64,000 nucleotides of DNA, taken from contig NZ_JAHRGL010000062.1 of NCBI RefSeq assembly GCF_019097855.1, forward strand, positions 124,001 through 188,000. Direction: 5' to 3'. The stretch is from Geopseudomonas aromaticivorans. GTDB lineage: Bacteria; Pseudomonadota; Gammaproteobacteria; Pseudomonadales; Pseudomonadaceae. Shown here piece after piece: positions 55,702 through 64,000 of this stretch. How positions within the stretch are numbered: position 1 is the first letter of the stretch; every line of letters begins with the position of its first letter. Both the position numbers and the translations under genes were made by a program. The notes under the pieces were generated by a model. It was not told the DNA's origin. It ran no database searches and was given only the letters and a program-made list of their open reading frames with translations.

Positions 55702-57516
55702 GTGATCCCGCGTCCCCCCAAGCGGCTGCGCTGCGTGCTCGGCCTGGGCGTCAGCCTGCTGCTCGCCGCCTGCGCCCGCCACCAGGCGCTCCCCCTGGAA
55801 ATCCGCCCGATCCAGCCGGAGGCCGCCAGCGGCCACCAGGCCAAGCCCGGCTGGCAGCTGCAGCACTACGCCGTGGCCGCCGCCAATCCACTGGCCGCCG
55901 AGGCCGGCCGGCAGATCCTGCAAGCCGGCGGCAGTGCCGTGGACGCGGCGATCGCCGTGCAGATGGTGCTCGGCCTGGTGGAGCCGCAGTCCAGCGGCCT
56001 CGGTGGCGGCGCGTTCCTCCTGCACTGGGACGGCCAGCGCCTCGACGCCTGGGACGGCCGCGAAACCGCGCCGGCCGATGCTGACGAGCAGATGTTCCTG
56101 CAAAGCGACGGCAAGCCGATGGCCTTCATCGACGCCGTAGTCGGCGGCCGCGCGGTGGGCGTGCCCGGCGTGCTGAAGATGCTCGAGAGCGCCCATCGCG
56201 CCCATGGCAAGCTGCCCTGGGCGGTGCTGTTCGTCCCCGCCATCGAGCTGGCCGAACAGGGCTTCGCCATCAGCCCGCGCCTGCACCAGTTGCTCGCCGC
56301 CGACCAGTACCTGCGCCAGGATCCGAGCGCCGCCGCCTTCTACTACCGTGCCAATGGCGCGCCGCTACCGGTCGGCCAGGTCCTGCGCAACCCGGCGCTG
56401 GCCGAGATGCTCAGGCGCATCGCCCGTCACGGCAGCGCGGCCTTCTACGCGGGGCCGGTGGCCCAGGCCATGGTGGCCAAGGTCCGCCAGCACCCGAGCA
56501 ACCCCGGGCGCCTGCAACTGGCCGACCTGCAGCACTACCAGCCGCTGCGGCGCGAGGCCCTGTGCCAGCTGTGGCTGGCGCAGTACCGCGTCTGTGGCTT
56601 CCCGCCACCCTCCTCCGGGCAGCTGACGCTGATGCAGATTCTCGGCCTGCTCGAACAGCTGCCACCCCAGCAAAACCCGCTGGTGGACGGCCGCCCCTCC
56701 GCGGCCTTCCTGCACCGCTACAGCGAAGCGGCCAAGCTGGCCTTTGCCGATCGTGCCCAGTACATCGCCGACCCGACCTTCGTCGCGCCGCCGGCCGGCG
56801 ACTGGCGCAGCCTGCTCGCCCCGGCCTACCTGAAACAGCGCGCGACGTTGATCGGCGAGCGGAGCATGGGCACCGCCAGCCATGGCGTTCCCGGCGGCAC
56901 ACCGCTGGCCTGGGCGCCGCAGGCGGCGCAGGAGGAGTACGGCACCAGCCACGTCAGCATCGTCGATGCCGAAGGCCATGCGCTGGCGATGACCAGCAGC
57001 ATCGAGCAGGCCTTCGGCGCGCGCCAGCTCAGCGACGGCGGCACCGGTCTGCCCGGCGGCTTCCTGCTCAACAATCAGCTCACCGACTTCGCCCTCGCCC
57101 CGCGCGATGCGCAAGGCCGGCCGGTCGCCAACCGCGTCGAGCCGGGCAAGCGCCCGCGCTCGAGCATGAGCCCGACCCTGGTGTTCGATGCGAAAAACGG
57201 TGAGCTGCTGGCCAGCCTCGGCTCGCCCGGCGGCGCGGCGATCATCCACTTCACCGCCAAGACCCTGCTCGGCCTGTACCCGTGGCAGCTCGATGCCCAG
57301 CGCGCCATCGACCTGCCCAACTTCAGCAACTTCAACGGCCCGACCGTGCTGGAGCAGGGGCGTTTCCCGCCCGCCACGCTCGAGGCGCTGCGCCGGCTGG
57401 GTCACGAAGTCGGCGAGAGCGAGCTGCCCAGTGGCCTGCAGGCCATCCAGCGCACGCCGGACGGCTGGTTCGGCGGCGCCGATCCGCGCCGCGAGGGGGT
57501 GGTGCTGGGCGAATGA
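55702..57516 (+). CDS. ggt: Gamma-glutamyltransferase, lipoprotein
   Basis: 604 residues. Lipoprotein signal ending LLLAAC at about residue 24. The precursor self-cleaves before T415 in EYGTSHVSIVD, making the Ntn-type catalytic small subunit; GSPGGAAIIHF, PGKRPRSSMSPTLV and GGFLLNNQLTDFA are family substrate-site blocks. It cuts the gamma-glutamyl bond of glutathione and related compounds in the periplasm. Only 3 bp separate it from the PBP gene, so they are one operon. Confidence 0.93.
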   Translation: MIPRPPKRLRCVLGLGVSLLLAACARHQALPLEIRPIQPEAASGHQAKPGWQLQHYAVAAANPLAAEAGRQILQAGGSAVDAAIAVQMVLGLVEPQSSGLGGGAFLLHWDGQRLDAWDGRETAPADADEQMFLQSDGKPMAFIDAVVGGRAVGVPGVLKMLESAHRAHGKLPWAVLFVPAIELAEQGFAISPRLHQLLAADQYLRQDPSAAAFYYRANGAPLPVGQVLRNPALAEMLRRIARHGSAAFYAGPVAQAMVAKVRQHPSNPGRLQLADLQHYQPLRREALCQLWLAQYRVCGFPPPSSGQLTLMQILGLLEQLPPQQNPLVDGRPSAAFLHRYSEAAKLAFADRAQYIADPTFVAPPAGDWRSLLAPAYLKQRATLIGERSMGTASHGVPGGTPLAWAPQAAQEEYGTSHVSIVDAEGHALAMTSSIEQAFGARQLSDGGTGLPGGFLLNNQLTDFALAPRDAQGRPVANRVEPGKRPRSSMSPTLVFDAKNGELLASLGSPGGAAIIHFTAKTLLGLYPWQLDAQRAIDLPNFSNFNGPTVLEQGRFPPATLEALRRLGHEVGESELPSGLQAIQRTPDGWFGGADPRREGVVLGE

Positions 57517-57520
57517 GGCC

Positions 57521-57745
57521 TCAGCCTTGTTGCTGACGCAACTGCACGTACAAGGCTTCCACCTTCTCCCGCGCCCAGGGCGTGCGGCGCAGGAAGGTCA
57601 GGCTCGACTTGATGCTCGGGTCGCTCTTGAAGCAGCGGATATCGACGCGCTGCGCCAGTCCGTCCCAGCCATGCTGCGCCACCAGCTCGGTGAGCAGGGC
57701 CTCGAGGGTGATGCCATGCAACGGGTTCTTCTGCGGTTGGGTCAT
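57521..57745 (-). CDS. VF530-family (DUF2132) small protein
   Basis: 74 residues from the ATG at 57745. Family pattern [61 protein letters not shown] is complete. The fold is a small helical one and DNA binding has been proposed. It converges with ggt with a 4-bp gap. Confidence 0.9.
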   Translation of the reverse strand: MTQPQKNPLHGITLEALLTELVAQHGWDGLAQRVDIRCFKSDPSIKSSLTFLRRTPWAREKVEALYVQLRQQQG

Positions 57746-57826
57746 GATCGGCCTGGCCAAGTAGCTATCGGACAAAGAGGGCGCGCAGCATAACCCAGCC
57801 CCCGCAGTTGCGAGGAGTCGCCCCCG

Positions 57827-58687
57827 TCAGCGAACCAGCAACACGCCCGCCGCAGCCGCCGCCACCAGCAGGCCCCCCGCCAGCAACGCAAGCTTGAGCA
57901 GGTTGGCGTCGGCCTTCGCGGCCGGGGGCGCCGCCGCTTCGGCCTGCGCCGCGGCGCGCAGCGGATTGGCCGTCGGCGCACGGCCAGCCGTCTGAGGCTT
58001 GTCCGCTTTCGGCAGGTCGACGGCCTTCATGAACTGGGTGGCGTCCTCATCCTCCTCCGCCTCCTCGTGCGCTCGAGCCCCCACCTTGGGGCCGATCACC
58101 AGCAGGGTCACCGACCCCATGCGCACCTCGTCACCAGGTGTCAGCACCGCGGTGTCGACCTTCTGCCGGTTGACGTACACGCCATTGGCCGAGGCCAGGT
58201 CCTTGACCTCCAGCACATCGTCCTTGAGGAAGAATTCGCCGTGCCGGCGCGACAGTTCAGGATCGCCAAAGCACAGCTCGCACTTGCTCGAACGGCCGAC
58301 GCCCAGGCTGCCCGGCTGGAGGTGGAACTTCTTGCCCACCTGCTCGCCCGAGTTCACCTGCAGATACCAGCGCACCGTGGCGTCGGGGCGCACCACGGCC
58401 TTGCCCGGATCAAGCAGCAGCAGCTCCACGGAGCCGATGCGCAGCTGGTCCTCGGGGCGCAACTGGTACTGGGTGGTGATGCGCTGACCGTTGACGAAGG
58501 TGCCGCCGGCGCTGTCGCAGTCACTGAGAAAGTAGTGGCCGTCACGCTGGATGATCTCGGCATGGAAGGCGCCGATCCCAGGCTCGGCGAGCACTAGCTG
58601 GTTGCGCCGGTCCTCGCCGATGCTGAAGCGCTCTTCGACCAGCCAGATGGGGGCCTGACGACCGTCCTTGAAATGCAGTTTGAGCAT
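57827..58687 (-). CDS. Double FHA-domain membrane protein
   Basis: 286 residues from the ATG at 58687. FHA domain 1 at about 20-95 (FSIGEDRRNQLVL...GAFHAEI...SAGGTFVNGQRI) and FHA domain 2 at 125-200 (LGVGRSSKCELCF...LSRRHGEFF...LASANGVYVNRQKV). Both keep the Arg/Ser/Asn phosphothreonine-binding pattern, though site 1 is less perfect. Acidic linker (HEEAEEDEDATQF), then Ala-rich spacer and a final hydrophobic helix (267-284) as tail anchor. Next to a Ser/Thr kinase and PP2C genes, so probably a reader of the kinase's phosphorylation. Confidence 0.9.
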   Translation of the reverse strand: MLKLHFKDGRQAPIWLVEERFSIGEDRRNQLVLAEPGIGAFHAEIIQRDGHYFLSDCDSAGGTFVNGQRITTQYQLRPEDQLRIGSVELLLLDPGKAVVRPDATVRWYLQVNSGEQVGKKFHLQPGSLGVGRSSKCELCFGDPELSRRHGEFFLKDDVLEVKDLASANGVYVNRQKVDTAVLTPGDEVRMGSVTLLVIGPKVGARAHEEAEEDEDATQFMKAVDLPKADKPQTAGRAPTANPLRAAAQAEAAAPPAAKADANLLKLALLAGGLLVAAAAAGVLLVR

Positions 58688-58737
58688 ATGAAGCCTGTCC
58701 TGTTCACGTTCCGCCAATGATCATGGCGGCATGCCTG

Positions 58738-60462
58738 TCAGTTACCGAATAGATTGGTCCACACCCGCTTGATCGGATTGCTCTGTTCCTGCTGCTGCGC
58801 GGGCTGCGGCGACGTCGGCCGGCTGGCCTGGGATGCCTTGGCGGCACGCGCCGAACTCAGCAACGCCTGGTGTTCGTCGCGCATCCTGAGCAGCTGCGGA
58901 TGCTGCGGCTCCACCTGCAGGCCGTTGTCGATCATCGCCAGGGCACCGGGAAAGTTGCCCTTGCGGTAGGCCGCATTGGCCAGGTCGCGATACAGCATGG
59001 CGACGCGCTGCAGACCGGCGACGGCCTGCTCGTGCCCCGGCACCCAGTCGAGAATCTGCCGGTAGTAATGCACCGCACTGTCGTCTTCGGGCTGCAGCAG
59101 ACGCTGCTCGCCGATGCTCTGCTCGGCGCGGGCGAGGTTGGCGGCGATGCGCGCCTCCAGCACCCGGCGCAGACCGTCAAGAGCGCCGGCATTGCCGGCG
59201 TCCAGGAGCAGGGCCTGGTTGAAGTAATGGTCGGCGCTGTCCTGCACCGGCTCCAGCAGCAGGCCCTCGCCCAGGCGCTGTTCGCCCAGCGCGAGGAAGC
59301 CGGCGATGCGCGCGCCCTTGACCCGCTCGAGACCGCCCAGGGCGGCCTGGTTGCGCGCGTCGATCGCCAGCACCGCGCGGAAATAGTGCTCGGCGCTGCC
59401 CTCTGCCGGCTCCACCAGCTGTCCGGCGGCCAGACGCTGCTCGGCCTGGGCCAGCAGGTCGTTGATCTGGCGCTGCTGCTGCCAGTACAGGCCACCGGCG
59501 GTCAGGGTGACCAGCAGCGCCAGCACACTGAGCAGCATCGGCAGCACCGACTTGCGCGGTTTGGCGGCCTGCGCCGCCTTGACCTGGGGCGGAGCCAGCG
59601 GGGGCTCCGCGCGCGTGGCGGTCAGGCCGACCGCCGGGCCAATGCGGGTTTCGTCCGGATCGGTCAGTTCGACCTGGTCCAGCGCCGCCAGCAGCGCCCG
59701 GCAGTCTGCAAAGCGCTGCTCCGGGTCCTTGGCCAGCATGCGTTCCAGCAGCGCCTGGCAGCCCGCCAGGGCCGCCGGCAGGGCCGGTGCCGGCATCTGC
59801 ACGTGGTTCATCACCGTCTGGGTGTAGTTGCCGCCGCGGAAGGGATTGCTGCCGGTGAGCATCTCCAGCAGGATCACCCCCAGGCTGTAGATGTCGCTGC
59901 GCGCGTCCAGCGGCAGGCACTGCGCCTGCTCCGGGCTGCTGTAGGCCGGGCTGCCGACGGCGATGCCGAACTGGGTCAGCTCGCTGTCGAGGTCGAGGTC
60001 CTTGGCCACACCGAAGTCGGTGAGCACCGCGGTGCCGTCGCCGCGGAACAGGATGTTGGCCGGCTTCACGTCGCGATGCACCAGGCCCTTGTCGTGCACC
60101 ACAGCCAGGCCGCTGGCGATCTGGCGGACGATGGCCAGCGCGCGCTCCGGCGCGAACAGTTCACCCTTGTGGCGGGCCAGGTCGCCACCGGGCAGGAACT
60201 CCATGGCCAGGTAGTGGCGGCCATCGGCCAACTGGTCAATGTCGTAGATGGTGATGATCGAGGGGTGATGCAGAGAGGCGACCAGATGCCCCTCCTTGAT
60301 GAAGCGCTGGATGAAGGCCTGGTCTTCGGACTTGCTGAGAATCTTGATCGCCACCTTGCGCTGCAGCGACTGCTGGGTGGCCAGGTGGACTTCGGCCATG
60401 CCGCCCTTGCCGAGCGGGCCGTGCAGGGTGTAGCCGGGAATTACGAGTGCGCTGTCGCTCAT
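58738..60462 (-). CDS. Transmembrane Ser/Thr protein kinase with periplasmic repeats
   Basis: 574 residues from the ATG at 60462. Kinase domain 10-265: GKGGMAEVHLA glycine loop, K40, H129-R-D131-VKPAN, D149-F-G and SPEQ. One membrane helix (about 306-326) splits it from an outer part. That part has three repeats of about 52 residues at 334-385, 387-437 and 438-488 (LAQAEQRLAAGQLVEP..HYFRAVLAID..N..AL.GLERV) and then a TPR-like segment. The repeats face the periplasm and may sense a ligand. Operon: PP2C upstream, FHA downstream. The same trio occurs in type VI secretion clusters, but no secretion genes are near. Confidence 0.9.
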   Translation of the reverse strand: MSDSALVIPGYTLHGPLGKGGMAEVHLATQQSLQRKVAIKILSKSEDQAFIQRFIKEGHLVASLHHPSIITIYDIDQLADGRHYLAMEFLPGGDLARHKGELFAPERALAIVRQIASGLAVVHDKGLVHRDVKPANILFRGDGTAVLTDFGVAKDLDLDSELTQFGIAVGSPAYSSPEQAQCLPLDARSDIYSLGVILLEMLTGSNPFRGGNYTQTVMNHVQMPAPALPAALAGCQALLERMLAKDPEQRFADCRALLAALDQVELTDPDETRIGPAVGLTATRAEPPLAPPQVKAAQAAKPRKSVLPMLLSVLALLVTLTAGGLYWQQQRQINDLLAQAEQRLAAGQLVEPAEGSAEHYFRAVLAIDARNQAALGGLERVKGARIAGFLALGEQRLGEGLLLEPVQDSADHYFNQALLLDAGNAGALDGLRRVLEARIAANLARAEQSIGEQRLLQPEDDSAVHYYRQILDWVPGHEQAVAGLQRVAMLYRDLANAAYRKGNFPGALAMIDNGLQVEPQHPQLLRMRDEHQALLSSARAAKASQASRPTSPQPAQQQEQSNPIKRVWTNLFGN

Positions 60463-60479
60463 GGGAGGGGGACGCCGAA

Positions 60480-61268
60480 TCAGGATTTTGCGGGTTTCAA
60501 CAGTTTGTCGAGAAAGCTGCGCGGCCGCTCTTCGGCGGGCGCTGGCGCCACCAAGGCCAGCACGATGCAGGAGATGTTGTCCTTGCCACCCTTGCGGTTG
60601 GCCGACTCGACCAGATCGTCGACCAGGGCATCGAGGGTGGCGGCGCTGGCGCACAGCTGCTGGATCTCGGCATCGCTCAGTTCGCCGGTCAGGCCGTCGC
60701 TGCACAGCAGCAGCAGCTCGCCACTGCCCAAGCGTCCGTGCAGCTGATCGACCTGGAGTTCCTGGTCAGCCTGGCCGAGACACTGGGTGACGATATTGCG
60801 CCGGGGGTGGCAGCTCGCCTCCTCCGCCGTCATCCGCCCGGCATCGACCATCGCCTGTACCCAGCTGTGATCGCGACTCAACTGCTCGATGCCGCTGGCG
60901 CCCACCCGGTAGGCGCGGCTGTCGCCGACCCAGGCCAGCTGGAAATCGGCACCGGAAAAGCACACGGCAACCAGGGTGGTGCCCATGCCGCGCTGGCTGT
61001 CATCCTGGCTGGCCGCGGCGAGAATCGCGGCATTGGCGCCATGGATGGCACCCAGCAGATCCTCGCCACGACGCAGCTGGCTTTGCAGGGTCTTCAGCGC
61101 CAGGGCACTGGCCACCTCGCCGCGCTGGTGGCCGCCCATGCCATCGGCCACCGCCCACAGGTTGAACCGCGGGCAGCACAGGATGGCGTCTTCGTTGTGC
61201 TGACGCACCCGACCGACGGCCGTCAGCGCCGCGTATGCCGGGCCTGAAGCGGAATGCGTGATGGACAT
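60480..61268 (-). CDS. PP2C-type protein phosphatase (PppA/Stp1-like)
   Basis: 262 residues from the ATG at 61268, after rejecting upstream in-frame codons in the spacer. PPM motifs: RVRQHNEDAIL, AVADGMGGHQRGEVAS, WVGDSRAYRV, LCSDGLTGELSD and GKDNISCIV, with the metal-binding aspartates. It removes phosphate from Ser/Thr residues and should oppose the kinase encoded 17 bp downstream. The three genes form one signalling operon. Confidence 0.93.
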   Translation of the reverse strand: MSITHSASGPAYAALTAVGRVRQHNEDAILCCPRFNLWAVADGMGGHQRGEVASALALKTLQSQLRRGEDLLGAIHGANAAILAAASQDDSQRGMGTTLVAVCFSGADFQLAWVGDSRAYRVGASGIEQLSRDHSWVQAMVDAGRMTAEEASCHPRRNIVTQCLGQADQELQVDQLHGRLGSGELLLLCSDGLTGELSDAEIQQLCASAATLDALVDDLVESANRKGGKDNISCIVLALVAPAPAEERPRSFLDKLLKPAKS

Positions 61269-61456
61269 GCGCGAAGGGGCTCTCGACAGGGCGTTGACGG
61301 TAAGGAATGGGGCCGGGCAGCCGGCGGATGATGGCCGGCGCACAGGATAACCGGGCCCCGCCGGCCGGAGTGTGGACTGCTTGGCACAATGCAGGTGAGG
61401 CAAGCACAGCGAGCTGTGCTGGCGGCGTGCCACAGATCACGCCGTGCGGTGCCCGA
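61269..61456. other. Intergenic region with perfect palindrome
   Basis: 188 bp between the putA stop and the PP2C start, same strand. AGCACAGC-GA-GCTGTGCT (61403-61420) is an exact 8-bp dyad with a 2-nt centre. It may be the putA terminator (no T run) or a regulator site for the PP2C operon. Confidence 0.45.
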
Positions 61457-64000
61457 TCAGTCGTTGCCCAGCGCCAGCAGCGCGGCGTTGCCGCCCACCG
61501 CCGCGGTGTTGGTGGCGGTGCAGCGCTCGCTGACGAAGCGCAGCAGGTAGTTTGGCCCCCCGGCCTTGGGACCGGTACCCGACAGACCGAGACCGCCGAA
61601 CGGCTGCACACCCACCACCGCACCGATCTGGTTGCGGTTGACGTAGAGATTGCCGACCCGCGCCAGCCGCTCGATACGCCGCACGGTGTCGTCGTTGCGG
61701 CTGTGCACGCCGAGGGTCAGGCCGTAGCCGGTGGCGTTGATCGCCGCGACCACCTGCTCCAGCTCGCCGGCGGCGTAACGCACCACGTGCAGCACCGGGC
61801 CGAAATGCTCCCGCTCCAGCGCATGGATGCCCTCGATCGCGAAGGCCACCGGGGCGACGAAGTGGCCGTCCAACCCGGAGGGCAACGGCGTCTCGGCAAT
61901 CAGGCGGCCCTCGCCCTTGAGCCGGTCGATGTGCGCCAGCAGGGTCGCGCGCGCCTCGCCGTCGATCAGCGGACCGACATCGGTGGCGCGCCGATCGGGC
62001 GGACCGACCCGCAATTCGGCCATGGCGCCGGCGAGCAGCTCGAGCACCCGCGGGGCGATGTCCTCCTGCACGTAGAGCACGCGCAGTGCCGAACAACGCT
62101 GGCCGGCACTGGTGAAGGCGGACTGCACGGCATCCTTGACCACCTGCTCCGGCAGGGCGGTGGAGTCGACGATCATCGCGTTCTGCCCGCCGGTCTCGGC
62201 GATCAGCACAGCGAGGGGCCCTGGCTTGTCCGCCAGCTGGCGGTTGATCAGCCGCGCGGTTTCGGTGGAGCCGGTGAAGCACACCCCGGCGAGTCGCGCA
62301 TCGCTACAGAATGCCGTCCCCAGCGTGGCGCCATCGCCAGGCAGCAGGGCCAGCACCGCGGGCGGCAGACCGGCCTCCAGCAGCAACTCGACGGCACGCA
62401 TGGCGATCAGGCTGGCCTGCTCGGCCGGCTTGGCCAGCACCGTATTGCCGGCCACCAGGGCAGCGGCAATTTGGCCGAGGAAGATCGCCAGCGGGAAATT
62501 CCACGGGCTGATGCAGGCGAACACGCCGCGCCCTTCGTAGAACAGCTCGTTGCGCTCGCCGGTCGGCCCCGGCAGTTCGCCGCGCAGCAGACGCTCGCGA
62601 GCCAGCGCGGCGTAGTAGCGGCAGAAGTCCACCGCCTCGCGTACCTCATCGAGGCCATCCTGCAGGGTCTTGCCGGCCTCCAGGCAGCACAGCGCCAGCA
62701 GCTCGGCGCGGTGCGCCTCCAGCAGGTCAGCCAGGCGCTCGAGCAGCGCCGCGCGCTCGGCCACCGGGGTGGCGCTCCAGCGCGGGAAAGCGGCCGCCAG
62801 CCCGTCCATGACCGCCGGCACCTGAGCCGCGTCGGCCCACTGCAGCGTGCCGACCAGCCGCTGCCGATCCCACGGGCAGTGCACCGCCTGCCCGCTGCCG
62901 GCCAGGCGCTGACCGCCGAACAGCGGCGCGGCCTGCCATTGCCGCCCGAGCTGCGCCTGCAGGGCCTGCTGCAGCGGCTGCCATTCGCTGGCGATATTCA
63001 GGTTGATGCCTTGGGAGTTGCGCCGCGTCGCCCCGAACAGCTGCTCCGGCGCCACGATGCGCGGGTTGGCGCAGCGGGCGTGCTGGCGCAGGCGCTGCAG
63101 TGGATGCTCGATCAATGCCGCCACCGGCACCCGCGGGTCGACCAGCTGGTGCACGAACGAGGAGTTGGCACCGTTCTCCAGCAGGCGCCGCACCAGATAC
63201 GGCAGCAGATCGCGATGCGCGCCGACCGGTGCGTAGATGCGCACGCTGCAGTGATGCTGCGCCAGCACCGCGTCGTACAGCGCATCGCCCATGCCGTGCA
63301 GGCGCTGGAACTCGAATTCGCGCGGCTCCTGTGCCTGCGCCGCCATGGCCAGGATGCAGCTCACCGTGTGCGCGTTGTGGCTGGCGAACTGCGGGTAGAG
63401 CACCCCGCGGGTGTGCTCGCTGAGCAGGAAGCGGGCGCAGGCCAGGTAGGCGGTGTCGGTGCCCTCCTTGCGGGTGAACACCGGATAGCCGCCCAGGCCG
63501 CGCTGCTGGCTGTGCTTGATCTCGCTGTCCCAGTAGGCGCCCTTGACCAGGCGCAGCGGGATGCGCACGCCCAGCTCGCGGCCGAGCAGGGTCAGCCACA
63601 CCAGTACCGCCAGGCAGCGCTTGGAATAGGCCTGCACCACCAGGCCGAGTCCGTCCCAGCCACGCAGCTCCGGGTCGCGCAGCAGCTTGTCGAACAGTTC
63701 CAGCGACAACTCGAGGCGGTCGGCCTCCTCCGCATCGATGCTGATACCGACCTGCTGCGCGCGGGCCAGCAGCGCCAGCTCGCGCACGCTGGCGAACAGC
63801 TCGCTGAGCACGCGTTTGCGCTGCGCCGCTTCGTAGCGCGGATGCAGGGCGGACAGCTTGATCGAGATCGACGGCCGCGGCCCCGCACCGACCTGGGGCG
63901 CCTGCCCCACCGCCTCGATGGCCCGCCGGTAGTCGGCCTGGTATTTCCCGGCGTCGGCAGCGGTCAGCGCCGCCTCGCCGAGCATGTCGAAGGAATAGCT
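61457..64000 (-). CDS. putA: Bifunctional proline dehydrogenase/P5C dehydrogenase PutA, C-terminal ~848 residues (5' end outside window)
   Basis: The frame is open to the window edge (SYSFDMLGEAAL just inside), so the N-terminal part is missing; an ATG at 63985 is internal. The PRODH barrel follows: GPRPSISIKLSALHPRYE, DAEEADRLELSLELF and RLVKGAYWDSEIKHSQ. Then the aldehyde dehydrogenase half: ISPWNFPLAIFLGQI, catalytic Glu in AETGGQNAMIVDSTAL, catalytic Cys in SAGQRCSALRVLY, and PFGGLGLSGTGPKAGGP. It converts proline to glutamate with channelled pyrroline-5-carboxylate. The N-terminal DNA-binding domain, which would show autorepression, cannot be seen. Confidence 0.95.
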   Translation of the reverse strand, partial: SYSFDMLGEAALTAADAGKYQADYRRAIEAVGQAPQVGAGPRPSISIKLSALHPRYEAAQRKRVLSELFASVRELALLARAQQVGISIDAEEADRLELSLELFDKLLRDPELRGWDGLGLVVQAYSKRCLAVLVWLTLLGRELGVRIPLRLVKGAYWDSEIKHSQQRGLGGYPVFTRKEGTDTAYLACARFLLSEHTRGVLYPQFASHNAHTVSCILAMAAQAQEPREFEFQRLHGMGDALYDAVLAQHHCSVRIYAPVGAHRDLLPYLVRRLLENGANSSFVHQLVDPRVPVAALIEHPLQRLRQHARCANPRIVAPEQLFGATRRNSQGINLNIASEWQPLQQALQAQLGRQWQAAPLFGGQRLAGSGQAVHCPWDRQRLVGTLQWADAAQVPAVMDGLAAAFPRWSATPVAERAALLERLADLLEAHRAELLALCCLEAGKTLQDGLDEVREAVDFCRYYAALARERLLRGELPGPTGERNELFYEGRGVFACISPWNFPLAIFLGQIAAALVAGNTVLAKPAEQASLIAMRAVELLLEAGLPPAVLALLPGDGATLGTAFCSDARLAGVCFTGSTETARLINRQLADKPGPLAVLIAETGGQNAMIVDSTALPEQVVKDAVQSAFTSAGQRCSALRVLYVQEDIAPRVLELLAGAMAELRVGPPDRRATDVGPLIDGEARATLLAHIDRLKGEGRLIAETPLPSGLDGHFVAPVAFAIEGIHALEREHFGPVLHVVRYAAGELEQVVAAINATGYGLTLGVHSRNDDTVRRIERLARVGNLYVNRNQIGAVVGVQPFGGLGLSGTGPKAGGPNYLLRFVSERCTATNTAAVGGNAALLALGND

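Noticed and set aside
57827-61268. Part of a type VI secretion cluster
   Set aside because: No Tss/Hcp/VgrG gene on either side; neighbours are VF530, ggt and putA.

Overview
The window looks like a chromosome segment of a Pseudomonas (Pseudomonadaceae). It is GC-rich, and it carries several blocks in the order I remember from P. aeruginosa: dcd-apbC-metG, rnfABCDGE-nth with the small downstream gene, gloA-argG-pyrC-rnt-bfd-bfrB-grxD-argF with an adjacent ABC ATPase, and metE/metR. Nearly all DNA is coding. I see no rRNA, tRNA, CRISPR array, insertion sequence or prophage. Two genes run off the edges: an acylase on the left and putA on the right. The species was not determined.

Layout. 1-6.6 kb: end of a QuiP-like penicillin/AHL acylase, a ferritin-like/VIT1 membrane protein, a DUF4124 protein, an erythromycin-esterase-family protein and an AI-2E-family permease. 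6.7-13 kb: dcd, apbC and metG, then a DUF1190/YgiC/DUF350 trio. 13-20.3 kb: the complete rnfABCDGE electron-transfer operon overlapping nth, then a small gene. 20.4-25.9 kb: an SDR/DUF3833/chalcone-isomerase-like trio, then a CusRS/HprRS-type two-component system divergent from a GlcG-like and a HiuH-like exported protein, with a candidate regulator box between them. 25.9-36.1 kb: arginine and pyrimidine biosynthesis, RNase T, iron storage and release (bfd, bfrB), glutaredoxin 4, a PilJ/NarX-like sensor protein, ybaK and glpD.

36.1-47.4 kb is the most distinctive part: a meta-cleavage pathway for phenylpropanoid-type phenols. Its genes encode an IclR regulator (MhpR-like), an MhpB-type extradiol dioxygenase, the MhpC hydrolase, MhpD, MhpF, MhpE, the transporter MhpT and an adjacent OprD-type porin. 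The single-component hydroxylase MhpA of the E. coli mhp operon is missing. In its place is a two-component, HsaA/HsaB-like flavin monooxygenase pair. The pathway is split into two transcription units. Each has a GTGCAC-N3-GTGCAC operator about 60 bp upstream of its inferred start site. The two uptake genes, mhpT and the porin, also carry AAnAAnAA motifs at their ribosome binding sites, the Hfq/Crc catabolite-repression signature.

47.4-64 kb: metE/metR, a 3' remnant of a McrC restriction gene, a UbiA-family prenyltransferase, a class A penicillin-binding protein followed by a lipoprotein gamma-glutamyltransferase, a VF530-family protein, an FHA / Ser-Thr kinase / PP2C phosphatase signalling trio and putA. 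A dispersed intergenic hairpin repeat (core GGTGCGC-N3-GCGCACC) appears in inverted pairs at four places. All start choices, motif readings and family names come from reading the sequence and from memory. No database search was run.
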